This document shows positions 61,401 to 64,000 of a stretch of 64,000 nucleotides of DNA, one piece after another. Source of the stretch: GCA-1730015 sp964409275 (GTDB taxonomy: Bacteria; Pseudomonadota; Gammaproteobacteria; Granulosicoccales; Granulosicoccaceae); NCBI GenBank assembly GCA_964409275.1, contig CAYPCS010000006.1, positions 77,830-141,829 on the forward strand, read 5' to 3'. A program made the position numbers and the translations under genes. The notes under the pieces were generated by a model. It saw only the letters and a list, made by a program, of their open reading frames with translations. It was not told the origin of the DNA and did not search any database. The stretch's first letter is position 1, and every line of letters begins with the position of its first letter.

Positions 61401-63992
61401 GACAATTTGAGTGAAGTAAAGTACTCAAATGTCAGCGCAGGTCAGCTAAGTGGTACCGCAAGCACGGGCATTATCTATACACCTGAAATCAATGACGACG
61501 GACCGACAGAACACAGCTTCAGCTTCACCCTGGTTGATGACGGTGGCACTGATCGCGGCGGCAACGACACATCATCTGGCACAAATACCATCCGCATCTC
61601 GATGATACCGGTAAACGATGCTCCTACCGGCACCAGTACAACAATCACAATCAGTGAAGACCAGCGCTATATTATTCGCCCATCCGATTTCGGCTTCACC
61701 GACATAGAAGCACACCGATTCGAACAGGTAATCATCGATTCAATTCCGGTTGCAGGTCAACTTCAATTGAACAACACGCCGGTTGTTGCCGGCGATGTGA
61801 TTGAGGTCACTAAACTGCAAAGTGGCTCGCTACAATTCATTCCGGCAAGCGATGAACATGGTAGCAGCTACGCCGACCTGGGTTTCAGAGTGGTCGACAA
61901 TGGAACCACGGCAAACGACGGCAACGACACTGACCCGAACACCAAAACCCTCACTTTTGATGTAAACCCGGTCAACGATCCACCGGTTGGCAGAGACGGT
62001 CGGGTAACTGCCACTGAAGATGAGATTTATCGTTTCTCTGTTTCCGACTTTGGTTTTTCAGATCCAGGCGACAACAACAACCTGCTTTCGATTCTGATTG
62101 ATGGTGTTCCATCTGCCGGAACACTGATGCTCAACAACACACCACTGGCCAATAGCAGTATCGTCACAATTTCGGATATCGATGCTGGTCTGCTGCGGTT
62201 TACTGCTCCGGAAAATAGCAGTGGTCCAGATTTTACCGACTTTAGCTACCGCGCCATGGACGATGGCGGCACACTGAACGGTGGCAACAATATCTCCGAA
62301 ATCGCCAGCACGATAATTGTTGATATCACTGCCGTCAACGATCAACCATCAGGCACAAGCGATGTGTTAACAGTGCTAGAAGATACTCCGTACACACTGA
62401 CAAGTGCTGCGTTTGGATTTAGCGACCCGGATCAAAACCAGACCCTTGCGGGAGTATTGGTTACCGCCGTTCCCGCACAGGGGCAGCTCACTCTGGCAGG
62501 GGTACCGGTACAGGATAATCACACCATTTCGGTAGAAGAGATTGATCTGGCGAATCTCGTCTTTCAGCCCGAGCCGAACAGTTTTGGTAATGACTATGCC
62601 ACCATTGATTTTCGCGTCATCGACAACAGCGGTGCCACCGACTCTAGCCAGATAGACGCAACATCCGCAATACTCAGTATCAATGTGCTGCCGCTAAATG
62701 ATCCGGCCGATGAGATTACATTATCCAGCCGCAGCGTCGAGGAGAACAGCGCAGCCGCTATCATTGGCTCACTTGAGGTTGCCGATGTCGATCCGGATGA
62801 CACACATACGCTTACTGTTGACGATGCTCGATTCGAAATAGTAAACGATGAGCTAAAATTGCGGGAAGGCGTATCGCTGGATTACGAATCTGAGCCGGAA
62901 GTAGCCTTAAAAATTTCGGCGGTTGACGCGGAAAACGCTCGCTTTGAGCAAAACATCATACTGGTCGTACAGAACGCTAATGACCCACCTTTGGTGAATA
63001 ATCCGCTGAGCTCCATCTCTGACGCTGCCCCCTATACTTTCCAGTTGCCAATCGATACTTTTTTTGACATCGACGGCGATGCGTTAACCCTGTCTGCCGC
63101 TCAACCCGACGGCTCAGCATTGCCAGACTGGCTGTCGTTTGATCAGAACACCCATGCATTCACAGCAGCCCCGACTGACCCGACCCTGTCGTTTCAGGAA
63201 ACACTGGCCGCCTCCACCACATCTGTAGTGGTCAGGGCTGTTGACCCTGATGGCGCAACTGCTGAACTGGAAATCGAGATAACCCGGGAACCTGTATTCG
63301 CCAGTGCAATACCAGCAGTGGCACCGGAAGCTCCGCTGCGAGAACCTGATCCCGTGGCAGAGGAAGTGGCATCAGAAGAGGTGCAGGAAACAAACGAGGA
63401 CAACGCTCCGGCTGCTGAGCCACAAGATTTGTTACCGGACATAGAAATCAAGGCTGAAGCAACAGAGCAGACCGCCTCCGAACCGGTGATCGTTGAAGCT
63501 GCGGCGAGCTCCCCGATTAATGTCAATCTGGTTACTGACTCCTACCTTACTACCCGAACCAAAGTAGAGGTCACAGGCACGCTTATCAGCCCGGACTTAC
63601 AGACGAAAGAATCACGGCGAACTTCCGATGCAATCGCGGCAGCAGAAACATTCAGCAATCTCGCGCAGCAGATGAATGAAAACCAGGAAGCGATCAGAAG
63701 CGATTCCGCCACGCAAACCCGGCTGATCGGAACCACCGTTACCCTGTCTTCCGGCTTGTCTGTGGGCTATATCCTGTGGCTGGTGCGCGGCGGAACTCTG
63801 GTAGCAAGCATGCTTACTTCACTGCCGGCGTGGCGCTTTATCGATCCGTTACCGGTACTTGGATCGCTGGGAGAAGGATCAGATGGCGACGATACCGAAA
63901 CGCTGGAATCTATGGTTCAGGAGGAGGATGACATTCCACCTGATGATAGCCAGGAAAACGATCGGAACAACGATCTCGATAAAGCCGCCTGA
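52434..63992 (+). CDS. Giant LEPR-XLL/DUF4347 surface protein with beta-helix, YWTD propeller and cadherin-like repeats
   Basis: 3852 residues, complete. GTG 52434 is the first start codon after an in-frame TAA at 52359; its ribosome site is weak. A basic N-terminus (RTKKHNRNK) leads to PLLEALEARVLYSADP, a LEPR-XLL-type motif, then a DUF4347 domain (about 60-225; FITHG, FYGCNLA, ending WESMLA). Next come a CSLREA-like motif (DGISLREAIVAANTD), a right-handed beta-helix to about 650 (ending DSPAINAG, IGAYEY), a YWTD-type propeller (about 660-945), six repeats of the 133-residue type, a GATase/ThuA-like insert (nt 57616-58310) and many cadherin-like modules. An acidic linker, a hydrophobic anchor (63736-63846) and an acidic tail close it. 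No RTX repeats and no ordinary signal peptide are visible. Probably a surface adhesin; its export route is unknown. Confidence 0.9.
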   Translation: MASRTKKHNRNKDTPLLEALEARVLYSADPFGIGTVSESLDDILPIAGADASNELPGTPTSEVIFVDKTIPAYQQLIDEIKRDKKDRSFVIHTIGADQSIADVSGILASHDDLGSIHFITHGTDSNIKIGKTIISTESFEGLQDELENWGASVSDDGDILFYGCNLAATEEGKSLINSIADVTGADIAASTNLTGHDSFSADWDLEYEAGQVLEGSALFSDAPADWESMLAMILVDTTEDVVNAPDLSSVAALIADPGADGISLREAIVAANTDAALDVIVLQDDKYDLSLDTGPLNSGDLYVGDLDIYNSIHIQGVEGGNTTIDAKNLDRVFSFTGGTNTIENVKIQNGETAEFGGGILVRDSTVNLNNVTLHNNESTVERGGGIYTDGSAVTVNIKDSTISDNTAGKQLTDLNAGGAIHNWSATVTITRTDVINNKGSYGGAIFNHGVLDVKDSYLFSNSAEEKGGAILNQGLLSVSRTLFEENTAAGGAGLTNEGTALVREATFSDNDASASGGAILNTTGTSTIERSTIAYNDGDTYGAIDLQGGTLSLQGSIADKNNSNSGDDIHTGVSSAGHNLLDTTLGSPVVSDITGTDPKISNTLSDEGGFSKVHRLEDDSPAINAGAVVSNDNNLSTIDATGAARNNLADIGAYEYRQSSNRGEIFWVAPISQEIYHSSTDGSNTRLVIPSLETTPSDVEVDPVNNRIYWLESFGGLTEFGAFGKLFSANLDGTDITTLVTGLHHPTGLALDVENERLFVTHDSTAFNGATGDNSIDVYTLDGIKINPPIAQGTATGGSPQNRMITPTDVEYDVVNDVVFWTDRDSGNAGIQSVDNTGTVSRVLSDGPNPAGLALVADGSSLYWADGDDAIIHSNSSTGQQLDASNTIGTGIYAIDYHAPTDTVYASDTSSSRRIITLSGSDLTDTEVLYTFGVRPGGLSVTSFDAVTDGPSIEINTGVTVSDEDTVQITESQLNSIDPDDTADSILYEITNFPQHGKLFVDEIEVTIDDPSFTQADINKGNLKYEHLGSQISTDSFDFLVTDNTYPSAEKKFDISVVIDNDAPSVTALETTALQYTENDGQIAITGTATIADSDDTHLETAVITIDNGYQRGEDVLRFPTGGIISSSWDEPNGQLTLFGTDTIANYEDAIRLVSYQNTSENPNLTPRNVSIVLNDGELNSVAENRTIEVSASNDAPVLSLVESTDLSYQEGDGKRNISNSINVSDVENDTIHLATIKISNGYQSTQDRLDYFGPGSITASWNDGNGTLTLTGEDSIANYNAALRSVTYENTSDGPTGSTREVTFTVNDGSLNSATETRVIAISTVNDNPQLSSTNTLSYTEGELPKSIAPTAVIIDPDATDLDGGQLKVTLTGGSTVSDRLTVAMIGNGPGEVNYINGDIFYEGVIHATGTATPDGFTPLEINLNSNATSESVQAILRNILYENVSNTPLSNVLYLIELTDGDGGYINKNESITIATTNDAALITNLDGSSIQAVNNGTTYLVDENSASSIIDPDRALEFSGGSLTINGLGFTANDTLGISTANAVTLSSGLNNNSQLAIFGVNIGTLTNATSSNLLLQFNNNATADRLDQLVHALEFSSTAPDTGVRTIEIVLNDGDGTANGGDDTSVASVNIFLSDASVGTVSIDEDTAHTFSLNDFSFTGANSDQLESITVTGLPGNGTLYSGIAAVSVNDSITRQEIIDGALRIEPEPDSNGSAYTSFEFYINNGNNTVNILSGNHSFHTLDNHFMESNNHHQAAAILTNPLNFGPNGTVLTDVAIQNSTDTIDASYLSEGEVLFSGFLPDGSVDAAELAAIDDWVQNGGILIASGDLASHDDINSYYGLVTEFTFYSTWYISDIDNPVINGYFGLTGNLGDTFSGFGYSGHFDQSSLATGDTVIARHLHTNQPTMVLRAHGAGQILFTADEGIFRRNMDGDGDIVSRNDTLTANVYAWAVNNAVPSQFYTMSIDVDPVNDSPEISLIEPTLSYRENDGAIVVAPSLTIDDIDNAILSGATVAISTGYSEPEDMLSFNSIGAITGIWTRESGTLTLLGDDSLANYQSVLRSVTYENSHDNPATDTRTVSFTVNDGENNSSQTSREITVTRINDAPQLDNSADVNFVAVDEDTIDPPATIVSGLLEAQVINPVTDPDNEAWQGIAIVSAPESNGQWQYQDSGTWIDITDVSDSNSLLLDKTTSLRFLPDANYHGASAFIEFRVYDQSNTSPAGTFVSTAVNGGATPYSSNIETASITVNPVNDAPSITALESTTLEYTENSGAIFLTSTVLTDDIDNINLHSATLHITEGYIQDEDQLSYTGSDLGTEWDAVAGKLRLTGIDTLANYQAAIRQVVYENYSDHPDTNNRTVEITVDDGALASIVQQRKISVTAINNAPALSLLETGSLLFQENAAGAPLTNSLTISDPDNTNISEARIQFTQGYIDGEDVLEYTNINSINGSWDKTTGTLLLTGTNSLSSFEDAIRSVTYRNLSDNPDTAPREITFTVNNDLASAPESRVIHIDAINDAPLITAIETSPLTYTENSSAVPLSSTIQTNDLDTTHLTGATITIVGSSTGNEDSLIYNGPSSIAASYEPTTSTLTLSGNESIAVYQNALRAISYQNSSDSPDTANRTIEFVVSDGSDLSSAAIRTMLIIAENDAPAVSAPAAIALDAIDEDTVNPAGASVQNLFSSSFSDADNDGQFAGIAVVSNPATIDTGAWQFSANGSKWHNIDARDDTNALILNKTALLRFLPEPDFFGSPDPLSVRLIDNSYTQNFSTDSDWREPDVTVNGGTSAISANTATLSTHIRTINDQPATRNASLSQLEDLPTDSSHTVSDLFQGGYSDIDGTGIIAGIAITGNTVTVDGEWQYSSDLLNWYDVGEVSASGSLLIDADSALRFMSAENFNGAAADLLIRAIDDSYSGNFTMGENRVSLDTGSTTEGVAYSATQNRLRATIEPVNDAPLAADNTIYVTEDTPYNFSQADFGFSDSVDGDNLSEVKYSNVSAGQLSGTASTGIIYTPEINDDGPTEHSFSFTLVDDGGTDRGGNDTSSGTNTIRISMIPVNDAPTGTSTTITISEDQRYIIRPSDFGFTDIEAHRFEQVIIDSIPVAGQLQLNNTPVVAGDVIEVTKLQSGSLQFIPASDEHGSSYADLGFRVVDNGTTANDGNDTDPNTKTLTFDVNPVNDPPVGRDGRVTATEDEIYRFSVSDFGFSDPGDNNNLLSILIDGVPSAGTLMLNNTPLANSSIVTISDIDAGLLRFTAPENSSGPDFTDFSYRAMDDGGTLNGGNNISEIASTIIVDITAVNDQPSGTSDVLTVLEDTPYTLTSAAFGFSDPDQNQTLAGVLVTAVPAQGQLTLAGVPVQDNHTISVEEIDLANLVFQPEPNSFGNDYATIDFRVIDNSGATDSSQIDATSAILSINVLPLNDPADEITLSSRSVEENSAAAIIGSLEVADVDPDDTHTLTVDDARFEIVNDELKLREGVSLDYESEPEVALKISAVDAENARFEQNIILVVQNANDPPLVNNPLSSISDAAPYTFQLPIDTFFDIDGDALTLSAAQPDGSALPDWLSFDQNTHAFTAAPTDPTLSFQETLAASTTSVVVRAVDPDGATAELEIEITREPVFASAIPAVAPEAPLREPDPVAEEVASEEVQETNEDNAPAAEPQDLLPDIEIKAEATEQTASEPVIVEAAASSPINVNLVTDSYLTTRTKVEVTGTLISPDLQTKESRRTSDAIAAAETFSNLAQQMNENQEAIRSDSATQTRLIGTTVTLSSGLSVGYILWLVRGGTLVASMLTSLPAWRFIDPLPVLGSLGEGSDGDDTETLESMVQEEDDIPPDDSQENDRNNDLDKAA
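55638..56435 (+). repeat. Two 133-codon repeats in giant protein 2
   Basis: Two copies of the same repeat type as in the first giant gene, beginning at 55638 and 56037 (exactly 399 bp apart), with L/VE, Y-x-E, DSDD/DVEN, GED/TQD, Y-x-AA/DAIR and NDAP/NDNP landmarks. Confidence 0.9.
58380..60410 (+). repeat. Four further 133-codon-type repeats in giant protein 2
   Basis: Copies begin at 58380, 59223, 59619 and 60015. The last three are 396 bp apart; between the first and second an extra module of about 440 bp (DEDTIDPPATIVSG...) is inserted. Confidence 0.88.
63736..63846 (+). other. C-terminal hydrophobic anchor module of giant protein 2
   Basis: Hydrophobic GLSVGYILWLVRGGTLVAS, then LPAWRFIDPLPVL and an acidic tail of about 45 residues. 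It aligns by eye with the end of giant protein 1 (16496-16605): a W-x-x-RGG core, P-x-W-x-x-IDP, then acidic residues. Confidence 0.72.
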
Positions 63993-64000
63993 TCGCTTGT

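Overview
The window reads as chromosomal DNA of a gammaproteobacterium, probably marine. The block mfd-csiV, with nagZ and a methylthioinosine-type phosphorylase close by, is a gammaproteobacterial arrangement (I recall a similar neighbourhood in Pseudomonas). PhoP/PhoQ-like regulators, a YccA-type membrane protein and a CCA-encoding tRNA-Ser fit the same group. The genus cannot be read from the sequence. A run of 100 N marks an assembly gap at 28227-28326.

Layout. (1) 1-16704: the 3' part of a giant gene for a mosaic surface protein with LamG-like, C-type-lectin-like and cadherin-like modules. It carries 14 tandem 133-residue repeats and a C-terminal hydrophobic anchor. (2) 16852-21465: mfd, csiV and a rhodanese. 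(3) 21743-24938: a His/Arg-rich exported protein, then a PepSY-like small protein with a PhoP/PhoQ-type two-component pair. (4) 24949-30252: rhlE (minus), a thiolase (plus), then MTI phosphorylase and nagZ (minus); the gap lies in a 15-bp tandem repeat between the convergent thiolase and phosphorylase genes. (5) 30534-44634: eight tightly packed plus-strand genes: DUF4159, VWA/GATase-like membrane protein, caspase-fold protein, TPR gluzincin protease, MoxR ATPase, DUF58, BatA-like VWA and DUF4175. A deoxyinosine glycosylase follows. (6) 45724-50242: a GGDEF-EAL protein with a degenerate GGDEF site and a DUF937 protein with LEA-like Ala/Gly repeats. (7) 50962-52166: tRNA-Ser, yccA-like gene and a small membrane protein. 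(8) 52434-63992: a second giant protein, complete at 3852 residues, with an N-terminal LEPR-XLL-like motif and DUF4347. It shares the 133-residue repeat type and the C-terminal anchor with the first giant.

The two most notable systems are these. The pair of giant proteins shares a repeat and a C-terminal module but has no RTX repeats; the second has no ordinary signal peptide, and the first's N-terminus lies outside the window. The eight-gene MoxR/VWA locus combines a AAA+ ATPase, three VWA-type proteins, a caspase-fold protein with Ser where Cys is expected, and a membrane or exported metalloprotease. Its genes overlap or nearly touch, which suggests one envelope machine whose job is not known to me.

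All calls are from reading the sequence; no homology search, structure prediction or composition calculation was run.
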